Origin: Aselliscus stoliczkanus
Lineage: Eukaryota > Chordata > Mammalia > Chiroptera > Hipposideridae
Direction: 5' to 3'
NCBI GenBank assembly: GCA_033961575.1
Contig: CM066737.1
Location: 45,236,771 to 45,300,770, forward strand
Length of the DNA: 64,000 nucleotides
In this document: piece by piece, positions 33,923 to 45,075 of the stretch
Layout of the letters: each line of letters starts with the position of its first letter
Numbering within the stretch: position 1 is the first letter of the stretch
Notes under the pieces: generated by a model
What the model was told of the DNA's origin: nothing
What the model saw: the letters and a program-made list of their open reading frames with translations, nothing else
Databases searched by the model: none
Translations under genes and position numbers: made by a program

Positions 33923-34190
33923 ATTTATTTATTTATTTTAGCTGAGCCATCCTGTCACCTGTTGGCAGCTCAATGGCAGCTCAGCTCGGGCTGGGCATTG
34001 AACTGCTGTTGCTCAGAGCTCAGCGCGCACTCTTTTTTTTTTTTGAAGGCAGTGTCACTGTCCCTCATATGTGGTACCGAACCGGGGCCGCTGGCTTCCC
34101 AAGCCAGCGCTTAACCACTGCGCAACTCGGCAAGCCTTCAGCTCGCACTCTTGAGCAAGATCTTAACCAACTGAGCCACTCGGTGGGCTC
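33923..34190 (-). mobile_element. Type-A tRNA SINE carrying a nested type-C SINE
   Basis: Reversed A-SINE: (ATTT)n tail, TTAGCTGAGCCATCCTGTCA, and the head ending CCAACTGAGCCACTCGG. Exact 13-bp TSD TGAATTGCACTTT at 33910-33922 and 34191-34203. Interrupted at 34033-34138. Confidence 0.93.
34033..34138 (-). mobile_element. Type-C tRNA SINE nested in a type-A SINE
   Basis: T-run tail, AAGGCAGTGTCACTGTCCCT, reversed loop GCTGGCTTCCCAAGCCAGC, and CAACTCGGCAAGCC end. TSD CAGCGCGCACTC / CAGCTCGCACTC at 34021-34032 and 34139-34150. Confidence 0.92.
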
Positions 34191-34203
34191 TGAATTGCAC
34201 TTT

Positions 34204-34626
34204 TTAATGAAGATTTATTTCTCTATTATTAGGGTACAAGGTAAGTTGCTATAATTCGGAGACCTCAAAATATTATGGCTTAAGCAACAGACTAAAAGTG
34301 GGCAGGGGAGCACTGCTTGCTGCACAAGGTCATCCAAGGCCCATTGTTCTTCTACCTTGTTGCTTTGCCATCTCCTGGTATGTTGACTTTGTCTGTATGG
34401 TCAAATATGGCTCCCACTATTATGTCTGTGCTGGTTGAGTGAGGGGAAAGAAAGAGGACATGAGATTTTCTTGTCAAAACATGATCCAAAGGTTGCACAC
34501 ATCACTGCTGTTTACATATCATTGTCTGAAATTTTATCATATCTTCATACCAAACTGCAAATGAAACTGGAGGCCATGTACACAGCTAGAACTCACGGGT
34601 TTCTATTACTAAAAGAAAGGGTTGGA
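34204..34626. other. Unassigned intergenic DNA
   Basis: No feature recognised; the 68-codon frame at 34435 has no domain. Confidence 0.45.
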
Positions 34627-34809
34627 GGGGCAGCTGGTTAGCTCAGTTGGTTGGAGGGTGATGCACGTAGCACCAGGGTTGCTGGTTTGATTCCTGTGTG
34701 GGCCAGTGAGCTGTGCCTTCCACAACTGGATTCAGGCAACTACTTGACTGGGAGCTGATGTGTCCTGGAAAAGCACATTGTTCCCCAATAAAATAAAAAT
34801 TAAAAAAAT
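34627..34809 (+). mobile_element. VES-like SINE
   Basis: A box GGTTAGCTCAGTTGGTTGGA, GCACGTAGCACCAGGGTTGC, B box GGTTTGATTCC, and tail TTCCCCAATAAAATAAAAAT. TAAAAGAAAG occurs on both sides as probable TSD. Confidence 0.85.
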
Positions 34810-34931
34810 ACTGTTAAAAGAAAGAGTAGGAGAATGGATACTGAGAAACAATTAACAGTGTCTGCCATAGTTTATCAGATGACTTTATTTTGATAAATTT
34901 CCTGAGAGACCTAGGCCTTTCCAAATGAATG

Positions 34932-34982
34932 AGTTCAGGATGGCTCAGCTAAAAAAAAATTAAAAACAAAAAAAAACAAGAA
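34932..34982 (+). mobile_element. 51-bp 5'-truncated type-A SINE tail insertion
   Basis: Only GGATGGCTCAGCTAAAA and an A-rich tail are present, in an exact 11-bp TSD CCAAATGAATG (34921-34931 and 34983-34993). Confidence 0.85.
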
Positions 34983-35139
34983 CCAAATGAATGGGCTATG
35001 TGATAGAAAAATAAAACTTATAAAAAAGGTTGACTTGTCTGAGGTATTTTCTAACATCAGCCAATTATCTGGTCTCAGATTCTTTGACATCACCTGACTA
35101 TCCTACCATTCAATTAAATTCTGACACTAAGTTTCTGTA

Positions 35140-35900
35140 GTTAGCGAAGACCCCACAGATTAAGAGCTCAGTCCCACAAGACTGTCCCAACTTCAGTTGC
35201 CAGTTGAAGGTTTCAGTATTTCTGACCCACCAGCTATAAATTCAGGAGTTTCCATTATCCAATTCAAGTTTGATAATTTGCTAGACCCACTCAAAGAACT
35301 TAGGTAAACATTTTACTTACTATTACTGGTTTATTATGAAGGCTACAACTCAGGAACAACGAAATGGAAAAGATACATAGGGCAAGGTATAGGGGTTCGG
35401 GGTGGGGTTGTATTGCAGTACGAAGAGCTTCCATTCTCGCTCCAAACATGTCATCTTCCCAGTACTTTGATGTGTTCACCAACATGAAAGCTCTCTGCAC
35501 CCAGTTTAAGGGTTTTTATGGAAGTTTCATTACATAGGCATGGTTGATTAAATCATTGGCCATTGATGATTGAACTCAACTTCCAGCCCCTCTCCCTTTC
35601 CTGGAGATCAGCTGGTGGGACTGAAAGTTCCAACCCTCTGATTACATGGCTGGTTCCTCTGGCAACCAGCTCTCACCCTGAAGCTATCTAGGGGCTCACC
35701 AGTAATCACCTCATTCACATAAACTCAGGTATGGTTGAAAGGGACTCAGTATGAATAACAATACACACTTCTATCACTCAAGAAATTCCAATGAATTTAG
35801 GACCTCTGTCCAGGAACTGGACATATATATGCCACAGCTTGTTCTTATAGGAGCAGGAGTGGCCACTAATTGTCTCTGCCTAAAGATAAACTTTTCACCA
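35140..35900 (-). mobile_element. LTR-like element (antisense), family unassigned
   Basis: The pattern ACTCAAAGAACTTAGGTAAA, TACTGGTTTATTATGAAGG (AATAAA on the minus strand), ATGGTTGATTAAATCATTGG and GGACTGAAAGTTCCAACCCT matches a widespread mammalian ERV LTR as I remember it. Boundaries are approximate, with no viral gene. The 66-codon frame at 35300-35500 is incidental. Confidence 0.5.
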
Positions 35901-36064
35901 CAAGTCAGGTAGAATGAGTTGTTCTCTCCTTTGAGCTCCCTTAGCTGCCAATGATTCTATCATAGTATACTGTTCTTATCACGCTGTACTGTAATTATTC
36001 AATAGTTTCTAGTTTCTATCCCTCTAACTAGAAGTTGAGCTACATGAGATAGTATCTGTCCAAT

Positions 36065-36460
36065 GAAAAAACATCCAGCCCGAGCAAAAGCTTATAAGAG
36101 TTTATTTGAGCCAAACTGATGACAATTACTGGGAAGCAAAATCTCAACAGATTGAGAAAATTCCCTGGAAAATGGCCATTTTGCAATTATTTTATACACT
36201 GAATCAATGTAGATGAAATCCATTGGTGGTAGATTAAGGGAGTGGGAGAAAACAAAGGGGGAAATCTCTGGGATTGGATAAAAGTAAATTGGAGAGACAG
36301 TTACTTCTTTCAAGTAGGTGAGTACAGGATAGTTAATAGTCCACTTTTTACAGCACATAGAGATGGTAATCAGTGTAGAAGAATAATAAAGAGGGATTCT
36401 ATATTTTCTTGCTCTGGTCTGGAAAAAGGGATTGCTAACATTCTAAAGATGTCATATTAG
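36065..36460 (-). mobile_element. Possible second LTR-like fragment (antisense)
   Basis: AAGCTTATAAGAGTTTATTTGAGCC followed by GATGACAATTACTGGGAAGC resembles R/U5 of an old ERV LTR. Low certainty. Confidence 0.35.
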
Positions 36461-36540
36461 GTGCAAAAAGACAATAGACAGGCTCACTTAAGGTGAATAT
36501 TGACTGTGAAGGAAGCTTCAGGCTAAAGATGAAACTTCCT

Positions 36541-36641
36541 CGCTCAAGAGAGCGAGCTGAGCTCTGAGCAACAGCAGTTTGATGCCCAGCCCGAGCTGAA
36601 CTGCCACTGAGCTGCCAACAGTTGGCAGGATGGCTCAGCTA
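36541..36641 (+). mobile_element. Type-A tRNA SINE, head truncated
   Basis: It starts at CGCTCAAGAGAGCGAGCTGA, lacking the A box, and runs to GGCAGGATGGCTCAGCT. Its A-tail has expanded into (GAAA)n. Confidence 0.85.
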
Positions 36642-36648
36642 AAAAGGA

Positions 36649-36732
<84 letters not shown>

Positions 36733-36734
36733 AA
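36642..36734. repeat. (GAAA)n tetranucleotide array
   Basis: About 22 units grown from the SINE tail. The purine strand is continuous for more than 90 bases. Confidence 0.97.
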
Positions 36735-36784
36735 TGACTTCCTGCTATGACCCACCTTATTTATGAATTTTTTTTATGTTCATA

Positions 36785-36945
36785 TCTTCTTATGTGGTTG
36801 TTTTCAGTTACCTGAGTTTGTCAGGTTTAATCTGTGGCCCCTTTTCCATCCACATATCTAACTCACCTTTGTACCCCCAGCATCTAGAGCAATGTTTGGC
36901 ACATTGTTTCTCTGTAAACAGTTAAATGATTGTGAGTGAATAAAA
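36785..36945 (+). mobile_element. LINE-2 3'-end fragment
   Basis: CCCCCAGCATCTAGAGCAAT and GTTTGGCACATTG are diverged L2 end words. Confidence 0.45.
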
Positions 36946-37940
36946 ACCAGAGTCTGTTTTGTACACCTGAAACTAATTAAAGAAAAAAAAACAGTCTGGT
37001 TTTGCTTATCTCTGCAGTCGGTGGGTCTGTGTTTAAGCCTGTTTGGTGTTAATTCTGGGCACTGGGTCATGATGTTGTTAACTGTATTTCCCAGCTCATG
37101 TGGGTTTCCTGAGAATTTTAGCTCTGGTGTCTTGCTGTTGAATCTGTGGTTGTCTGGAGGGGAATTTAGAGTTCATAAATTAATTGGTTTCAGAATAATG
37201 AAAGTTGGATTACAGGGAAAGCTGGCAGTCTAGATATCTGTCTCACAAAGTGTGATCGTTATAGGACACTGCTTTCCTGCATAATATGCCACCTCTACCA
37301 AATAGCTTTTCAAGTCAGTTTTCTGGGGGTATACTTATAAAAAACAAAGCAAAACAAGAAACTTCAGAACTTTAGAAGTTTGACATATTCCTGAATGTTT
37401 AAAGTTGTTTTTAAATCCAGAGAATTTTGTTAAGAAATGTGTATGTATACATATAAACTATATAGTCAGTTGGGTTTTTTTATTTCTTATGTTTATTTTT
37501 CTTGTTTTTGCTTATTTGATGTCCTTTAACCTTACAAAGGAAATAACACTTTGGGGCATTAAATACTGCCTTTGCCGACTGCCTCATTTGAACAGCAGTT
37601 CAGGAATACCCATTTCCTGTTTTGATGGTCAACAGAATGGGACGTATGAGGGCTAAAAAAAACCCAATGCTTTCCCTCCCACCTTTTAAGTTCTTCAACC
37701 TAGGCTAATAATCACATTAACAGAGACAGATTAACTGGAGAAAATCAAATTTTAATACATGTTCATGGGGAATTCAAATATGCCTGAAAATTCCACAGAC
37801 AGCGAGGCAACATAGGGTATATATATGACATTTTGGAAAAAGGAAAAAAGAGGGGGATGATGTCTTAGAGTTCAGAAATAAGAATGGGTGATTTACAGGT
37901 GGTTGAGGAAAATTCTTGCTGAGCACTCAGAAACAATGTG
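36946..37940. other. Unassigned intergenic DNA, possibly LTR-derived at the right
   Basis: 37735-37940 (GAGAAAATCAAATTTTAATA, GCGAGGCAACATAGGG) has an LTR-like feel but I cannot assign it. The 83-codon frame at 37405 has no domain. Confidence 0.35.
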
Positions 37941-37947
37941 ACACGAG

Positions 37948-38006
37948 TGTGGGGGGGGAGGAGTGCGGGGGGTGTGTGGAGGGGTGGGGGTGGGGGTGGG
38001 GAAGGT
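37948..38006 (+). repeat. G-rich low-complexity tract
   Basis: Runs of three to nine G separated by one to four bases, such as GGGGTGGGGGTGGGGGTGG. Fits the G-quadruplex pattern on the + strand. Confidence 0.85.
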
Positions 38007-39650
38007 GTCGAGATAATAGGCCCTGCCGGAAGCCCACCTATTTACCATACTTAATTCAAATCAAGCTGAGGCAGCATCCTAAGATTTGCTTCCTGAAGTA
38101 GGTCTTGCTGTCTGAATTTCTTGGGCAGGGAATAGAGGAGGGGTCAAAGGTTTTTTTTTTAAATCTTTTGTTTCTTAAGAAACAGCTTAAAATCAATATC
38201 CCAAAACGGCAACTTCAGGGTGGGAAAACTTTGGTTCCCTTTAGAGTTATAGAGCTTTACACAATGAAATACATATCATGATCTCTGCTAGTCAACTATT
38301 TTAGCTATTGAGGTACCAGGAAGAATCCCAACGGTAACGTGACTCTGCAGGAAAAACACTAGACTAGGTGTCAGGTCCGCCTAGATTTTATTTATCCTGA
38401 ATTTTTGACTTTCGGAAAGTAAATTAACCTATTGAAACTTGAGTAATATCCATTTATAAAACTGAAATAGTATCTCTTTAGTATCTCAGGGGGATAATGG
38501 GTAAAGTAAAGTAGTATATATTTTCCTGCTGGAGAGGCCAGGAATAATATTTGTCTACCCTAGACTCATCCTAGCTTCACTTCATGGTGTCAGCCTAGGA
38601 AGTCTCAGTTCTGACAGAGCCATGGCCCAATGTGAACCATTGTATTTTAGCAGATAGAAGTCTGATAATAGTTTAGTGTGTGCTTTGCCTCTGGAATTGA
38701 TTTGGGCTTCTGAGAGACTTTCTAAGCATCAGGATTTAGCTTTTATCTCTTATCCGCCATCTGCTTTTCGTTGTTTAATTGGACTTTGGCTCTGTTCTGG
38801 AAGCTCAATTCTTCCACTGTGTCTCTGTTGAAATTGTGGCCCAGGCCTAAATCTTTTTGCCTAGTTTCTGCTGGCCGCCTTCCAGGGACTTACTGTAGAC
38901 TGCTTGCAGCACCATGTATTTCAACTATCCTGAAGAACTTTCCCACCCTGAGGCTTGGATATACCTCTTTATTCCATACTCCTTGGGTGACACTGACCCT
39001 GACCTGCTTCATATGTGGGTTTATACCCTTTCTTTATTTTTGTGTAGACCAGCTTCCAGCTAGGGAGGGACTGCTCCAACTAGTCTAATCCAGCCTCCTT
39101 TCTCTGCACCAATCAGGTTTATTCCCAAATTCTCTCTTTCTTAGGAGTTGCAACATGCCTTTTATCTGGGGCAGAGGAATAGGTGCTAAGGTACAAGCAC
39201 AAAGTATCATTGGCAACTTCTATTGATGTCACTGGAAAGCTATAAAATAAGACTTTTAGTATATTAAAATGAGTTATCTTTTGAGTGTCTTTCTGTTCAC
39301 ACCAAGAAGCAAAGCTCAGCTTATCCTTTCACTTGTTAAGCTATCAAATCAGGGTGGAAGTTCATATCTAATCAACTTTAACATCTGAGGTATGGTACAC
39401 TATTGTTTCCGACTTCATTTTATTAACAATATTTACTTATAGTTTGCATGTTTACAAATAAATGTATCATTTCAAGATATTATTATAATTTTATTTCTTT
39501 GAATTGTACTTTTCCATTTTACTATAAAGTATAATATAATGAAATATTTGCAGGGGACAGAAATTTGGGGGGGAAACAAAAAGCTTGTAGAAAACTGCCT
39601 GGAGATTTTTTTTTCTTAAATAATGTTTTTTTTAATTTATTTATATTTAT
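38007..39650. other. Unassigned intergenic DNA
   Basis: The 105-codon frame at 38771-39088 is the longest here. It has no recognisable domain, and I found no splice or repeat support. A faint MIR-like patch lies near 38360-38510. Confidence 0.45.
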
Positions 39651-39662
39651 TTATTTATTTAT

Positions 39663-39761
39663 TTTTTGAGGGCAGTGTCACTGGCCCTCATATGTGGGAC
39701 CTGAATTGGGGCTGCTAGCGTCCCAAGCCAGCTCTTAACCACCACACCACTCAGCTGGCCC
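39663..39761 (-). mobile_element. Type-C tRNA SINE (antisense)
   Basis: (ATTT)n tail, GAGGGCAGTGTCACTGGCCC, reversed loop, and CCACTCAGCTGGCCC end. Confidence 0.9.
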
Positions 39762-39786
39762 AAAATGGTTTGTTTGTTTGTTTGTT

Positions 39787-39925
39787 TTATTAGCTGAGCC
39801 ATCCTGCCATCTGTTTGCAGGTCAGCAGCAGCTCAGCTCGGGTTGGGCATCGAACTGCTGTTGCTCAGAACTCAGCTCACACTCTTGTGCGAGCTCTTAA
39901 CCAACTGAGCCACTCGGCCAGCCCC
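39787..39925 (-). mobile_element. Type-A tRNA SINE (antisense)
   Basis: (GTTT)n tail, TTAGCTGAGCCATCCTGCCA, and CAACTGAGCCACTCGGCCAG. It lies 25 bases from the type-C SINE in the same orientation. Confidence 0.92.
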
Positions 39926-40856
39926 AGTTTTTTTCTTTTAATAAAAGAAGATAAATGAGTTAATTGGAATTGCAATCACAGGAAAAGGAAAGGTTTTAAA
40001 TCTAGGTCTCCTTTTTTACCATCATGTCAGCAAATTCTGAATATAAAATACCTCACGTAGGCCTGATAAATGATTTCTGACAAAAATTATTGTGAAAGAG
40101 CCAAACTAGCTGACATCTGAAAAGCAGATACTAAACTCTCTAAACAATTCTCAGTTTCTTCCCACCTTCCGACTTCAATTTAGGGTGAAGTATTAACTAT
40201 GCAAATGAATAAAAACTAAAAAAAACCCTCTTACAATAAACTATAAAGTTAGTAATGGAGAGAAGACTGTATCCACAATTCCCTCTTCGTTGAGACTCCT
40301 TGCTTTTTATTTGTTTATTCACATATTTCATGTAAAATATATCTTTGGTATCTGAGAGAAGTTACCAAGTTTGAGCCTGTGTTCCAAAACAAGGAAGATA
40401 CTTTTTATCCATTGCAATACAAGGTGGTATGTAAACTGGATCCCATCTCAAATCATTCCTATTTTGGAATAAATCACTGACACATATCATCTACTTTAGA
40501 AAAGCATCAAAGTATTCTGGCTTCTTATGGCTTTGCATAGTTCCTAGGCATGGAGATTAAATCAGGGTTGGATAAAAACTCTGTAGAGACCTGAAGGATG
40601 AAGGAAAATTTGATGGTGATCTGATTTTCTTTATTTAATTATATCTGGGATGAAATAAAATCTTGTTTGGTTATGTAAAAATTATTTGATAAACTTTCAA
40701 TGGGAAAAAAAGATACATGACACTGAATTTTAATTACAACACCAAGGATTTTAGAAATCAGAGAAACCTTAAGGCAAATGAAGAGCAAGTTTTTGTTTGG
40801 AATTGAAAGTTGGACTAGATGACTTCTTTCTGTTTTTTTTTGTTTTTTTAAAAAAA
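39926..40856. other. Unassigned intergenic DNA
   Basis: Nothing recognised. Confidence 0.5.
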
Positions 40857-41300
40857 GATTGTATTGGGGAATTGGGGGAGGGAACAGTGTTGGAGAATCG
40901 GGGAAGGGGAACAGACAAGTTGTTATCTTTTTGTTCTTCAGTCTAGTTGCGGAGGACGTTGCTTCACTGGCCCATGTTGGTATCGTCATTGCTCTCTTCC
41001 CGGATGAAGCAGATTGGTCGCCAGCCTCTGGATGTTTGCTCACCTCAGCTATTGCCAGCTGCTCACTCTGGCTGCCGGACACTCACTGTAGCTGATGGCA
41101 GCCCACTGCTGCAGGGGCTGCAGCCTACGCCATCGCTGGTGACTCACGGCAGCCCAGCTCCAGGTTGAGCTGTTGTTCACTACCTTAGCTGCAGAGGGCA
41201 GTGTTACTGGCCCTCATATGTGGGATCTGAACCGGGGTCCTGCTGCTCAGAGCTGGCATCCCAAGCCAGCTCTTAACCAACATGACACTCAGCCGGCCCC
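40857..41300 (-). mobile_element. Type-D tRNA SINE (antisense)
   Basis: GATTGTATTGGGGAATTGGG tail start through GGGCAGTGTTACTGGCCC to CATGACACTCAGCCGGCCCC. Confidence 0.92.
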
Positions 41301-41321
41301 TGGAGTTTTTTGCAATAAACT

Positions 41322-41425
41322 ATTTGAAACTGAATCCCAGAGATGTTGAGGAAATTGCCCAAGGTCACCTAGCTGACTGTGGGAGGGAAAGCCTAAAGTA
41401 CAATCCAGATTTCCAGATTCCTTGT
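41322..41425 (-). mobile_element. MIR fragment (antisense)
   Basis: AGGAAATTGCCCAAGGTCAC followed by CTAGCTGACTGTGGGAGG. Confidence 0.65.
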
Positions 41426-42748
41426 CCATTTATGACTCTTTTCATGCTTAAAGGCATTTGAAACTCAAAATAGTGAAGTACTTTGTATAGTGTACTCTGA
41501 GGAAACAGCATTGACCTGGCAATCACATACTTACCTTTGGATTATCTGTTAATTCTCAATGTGGTGTGAATCATGTAGTAAAATAACATTGGCATACTAA
41601 GATGCCTATCAGGAACTAATTAAAAAGGAAAGAAAATCACTAAGATGAAGTTTGTGATTTCCTTTGAATCTTTTGACAAATGCAGCCTTGAATGCTGATC
41701 TGCTTTGAATGCAAATTTTCTCCTGACAGTCAGGAAATTTAGTGGATAAAAAAGAGCTCCTCCTACATAAAGATTTCAGTTCTAAGGTCATTTAAAATCC
41801 ATTAAGCTAAGAAGCTGTTCATTGAGACAGATTTCAGTGGTATTACAGAAGATTTTATTATAACTGGACACATTATTCATTTATAGTAAGTCTGGAACTT
41901 AAATTTGGGGGAATGAAGTGTGGGGATGAGAGGTAACTTGTTTTGAATAATTATTTGTTTCACTTTCTTCACCTTTTAAAAATGGGCTCATAAATTTTAC
42001 CATGGAAAAAATAGTTTGTTTGACTTGATATAATATGAATTTGGGGAAATACTGTATTTTTTATATGAAGCTAATTCATAGGTTCTGGATAATCATCATA
42101 AGTAACACTATTGCTTTTAATTCTTATTGTTTTCTTACTAACCTTTATTTTCTATAAAAATCATACATCTTATAAGCAAGACTGGTCCTTTGGAAATGGT
42201 AAGAATAGTTCCATTTTAGAGTTAAAAGGTTTTCTGAGATTTTCTATGTGATTTTTTCTTTTCTATGAATCAGAAACTTCCACGTTGTGGTAATTTTTCT
42301 CTCATAAGCTCAGAAATAACCAGAGATCTCCTCTAAAATTAATGATTTAATTTATATGATTTTTATTGACTTCATAGAACATGTATATCTTCTATATGTG
42401 GTGATTTCCTTTATTTGTATATTGTGGTTACAGGTATAGTAAGGTTATTAAAATAGTAATTCCAATTTTCACTGCTTTTGCTGTGAAATGAACTTGTATC
42501 TTATACATTGGATGCTTGTTTTCCTGTGAAAGTATACATAGTTAACACTTAAATCTAACACTTAAAAACATACCACTTTTACACATTGCACTTAGTTTGG
42601 ATGCTTCCAGAGTAGCTTTCTTTTTTTAATATGTAAAAGGGTATATGAAATAGGCCATGAATACAGGGGATTTGTCAGATGTTTTCTATCAAAATGATAT
42701 TAAAATACAGAATGCTTTAGAGAGTTCAAGACTTAAGTAAATTGAATG

Positions 42749-42753
<5 letters not shown>
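41426..42753. other. Unassigned AT-rich intergenic DNA
   Basis: No feature recognised. Confidence 0.5.

Positions 42754-42798
<45 letters not shown>
42754..42798. repeat. (ATT)n microsatellite
   Basis: About 15 uninterrupted ATT units. Confidence 0.97.
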
Positions 42799-42819
42799 GA
42801 AGAATAAACTAAGAACTGC

Positions 42820-42985
42820 GAGATCTGGTTTTCAGTTCTAGCTCTCCCCCATAAAGTGCTGTGACCTTGGAATGGACATCCACCTCCTCTCCATCTTAAT
42901 TTCTTCATCTGTAAAATAAACCAGATGTCCTGACTCTGTCTAATGTTGTGAAATGCAATAGAAATGTTAGAAATGATAATTTAAA
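42820..42985 (+). mobile_element. Weak MIR
   Basis: GTGCTGTGACCTTGGAATGG and TTAATTTCTTCATCTGTAAA resemble a MIR core. Confidence 0.5.
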
Positions 42986-43088
42986 TAGCAGTATTAAAAG
43001 AGAGGCAGAACAACTATTAGGTTGTTTTTATTTTTTGCTTTGGTAAGATTTTACCTGTAAATGGAAAGCTGCTTCCAGGGTTTTTTTT

Positions 43089-44047
43089 TTAAACTCTCTT
43101 TATTTTGACATTCAGTATTATGTTATATTAATTTTGGGTGTACAGCATAGTGGTTAGACATATCATTTAAAAAGTGATCCTCGTGACTAGTCTAGTATTC
43201 ACCTGGTAATATACATAGTTATTACCATATTATTCACTATATTCCCTATGCTTTACTTTACCTCCCCATGACTATTTTGTTACTACCAATTTGTACTTCT
43301 ACAATATTATTGACTATATTTCTTAAGCTATAGCCTATATCCCCATGACTACTTTGTAACAACTAATTTGTACGTCTTAATCCCCTCCTCTTTTTCACTC
43401 ACCCCCAAAACGCCTCCAATCTGGCAACCATCAAAATGTTCTCTGTATCTATGAATTTGTTTCTGTTTATTTGCTTTATATTCCACATATAAGGGAAATC
43501 ACGTTGCATCTGTCTTTCTCTGTCTGACATACTCACTCAGCACAATACCCTCCAGGTCCATCCATGCGACTGCACATGGCAAAAACCCATTCCCTTCCAT
43601 GGCTGAGCAATATTCCATTGTATATATGTACTACTTACTCTTTATCCATCGACTGACACCCAGGCTACCTCCACATCTTAGCCATTGTAAACAATGCCGC
43701 AATGAACATATGGATGCACACATCCCCTCGAAGGAGCATTTTGGGTTTCTTCAGATAAATACCCAGAATTAGGATTACTGGGCCCTTCCTTTTTTGCTTC
43801 TTGTTATAGCCTTTGTTTTGAAGTCTATTTTATCTGGTATAAGTATTGCTACTTCAGCTATTTTTTGTTTCCATTTTCATGCAACATCTTTTTCCTATCT
43901 CTTTACTTTCAGTCTGTGTGTGCCTTTTGATCTGAAGTGAGTCTCTTGTAGGCAGCCTATGTACGGGATTTGTCTTCTTATCCATTCACCAGTCTATTTT
44001 TTGAATGGAGAATTTCATTCATTTACATTGAAAATACTTGTTGATAG
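43089..44047 (-). mobile_element. LINE-1 fragment with ORF2 internal deletion (antisense)
   Basis: 43089-43785 is 3'UTR plus ORF2 C-terminus (reverse of GTATCTATGAATTTG..., ATTCCATTGTATATATG). From about 43786 the sequence jumps to the endonuclease region of ORF2 (compare 10260-10520: GGTATAAGTATTGCTACTTC, CTTTTGATCTGAAGTGAGTC). The RT is missing. Decay is stronger than in the 6228 element. Confidence 0.82.
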
Positions 44048-44192
44048 GGTCGGCCGAATGGCTCAGTTGGTTAAGAGCTCGCTCAAGAGTGTGAGCTGAG
44101 CTCTGAGCAACGGTGGTTTGATGCCAGCCCGAGCTGAGTTGCCGTTGAGCTGCCAACAGGTGGCAAGATGGCTCAGCTAAAAAAAAAGAAAA
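44048..44192 (+). mobile_element. Type-A tRNA SINE at an L1/L1 junction
   Basis: GGTCGGCCGAATGGCTCAGT head and GGCAAGATGGCTCAGCTAAA end. Exact 18-bp TSD GAAAATACTTGTTGATAG at 44030-44047 and 44193-44210. Confidence 0.95.
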
Positions 44193-44210
44193 GAAAATAC
44201 TTGTTGATAG

Positions 44211-44620
44211 ATGATTGGATAAAGAAGATGTGGTATATATACACAATGGAATACCACTCTGTCATAAGAAAAGATGAAATAGTGCCATTTGTAATAACGT
44301 GGAATGGATCTTGAGATTATTACAGAAAAAGTCAAGAACCATATGACTTCACTGATATGTGGGATATAAAACTGAAAGCATCTAATAAACAAGACAAACA
44401 AATAAAGAAACAAAAACTCATAGACACATACAATAGCTTAGGAGGGAAGGGGTGGTAAAAGAGGGTAAATGGGATCAAATATATGGCAAAAGAAGAACTG
44501 ACTCTGGGTGGTGAACACACAATGTGATAGATAGATGATGTATTATAGAATTGTACACTTGAAACCTACGTAACTTTACTAACAATTGTTACCCCAATAA
44601 GCTTTGATTAAAAAAATAAA
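44211..44620 (+). mobile_element. LINE-1 3' end (sense)
   Basis: ATGATTGGATAAAGAAGATG, ACACAATGGAATACCACTCT, TGGTGAACACACAATGTG and TTACCCCAATAAGC, ending with an A-rich tail. It faces the opposite way to the L1 on its left. Confidence 0.85.
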
Positions 44621-44624
44621 ATAA

Positions 44625-45075
44625 GGGGCCGGCCGAGTGGCCCATTGTTTAAGCGCTGGTTTTGGGCTGCCAGCGGCCCCGGTTCGGATCCCACATGAGG
44701 GCCAGTGACACTGCCCTCTACAGCTAACAACAGCTCCACCTGGAGCTGGGCTGTGCGAGCCCCAGTGATGGTGTGGGCTGCAGCCCCTGCTGCAGTGGGC
44801 TGCCATAGGCTGCAGTGAGTGGCCCGCAGCCAGCGTGAGCAGCTGGCAGCCAAGCATGAGCTGCCAATAGCCGCGGTGAGCGACATCCAGAGACCAGCGA
44901 CCGATCTGCCTCATCCGGGAAGAGCGCAATGACGATACCAACAGTGAAGCAACATCCTCCGCAACTAAACTGAAGAACAAAAAGACAGCAACTTGTCTGT
45001 TCCCCTTCCCCGATTCCCCAACGCTATTCCCCTCCGCCAATTCCCCAATAAAATCTTTAAAAAAATAAATAAAAA
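44625..45075 (+). mobile_element. Type-D tRNA SINE
   Basis: GGGGCCGGCCGAGTGGCCCA head, GACACTGCCCTCTACAGCTA, and TTCCCCAACGCTATTCCCCT tail with (AAAT)n. Confidence 0.93.

Noticed and set aside
36642..36734. Regularly spaced repeats as a CRISPR array
   Set aside because: It is a pure tetranucleotide run with no spacers, in a vertebrate genome.
38771..39088. 105-codon frame
   Set aside because: No recognisable domain, no codon bias and no neighbouring exon; treated as chance.
43786..44620. Single twin-primed LINE-1
   Set aside because: The two halves would be more than 3 kb apart in the consensus and no enclosing TSD was found; listed only as an open question.
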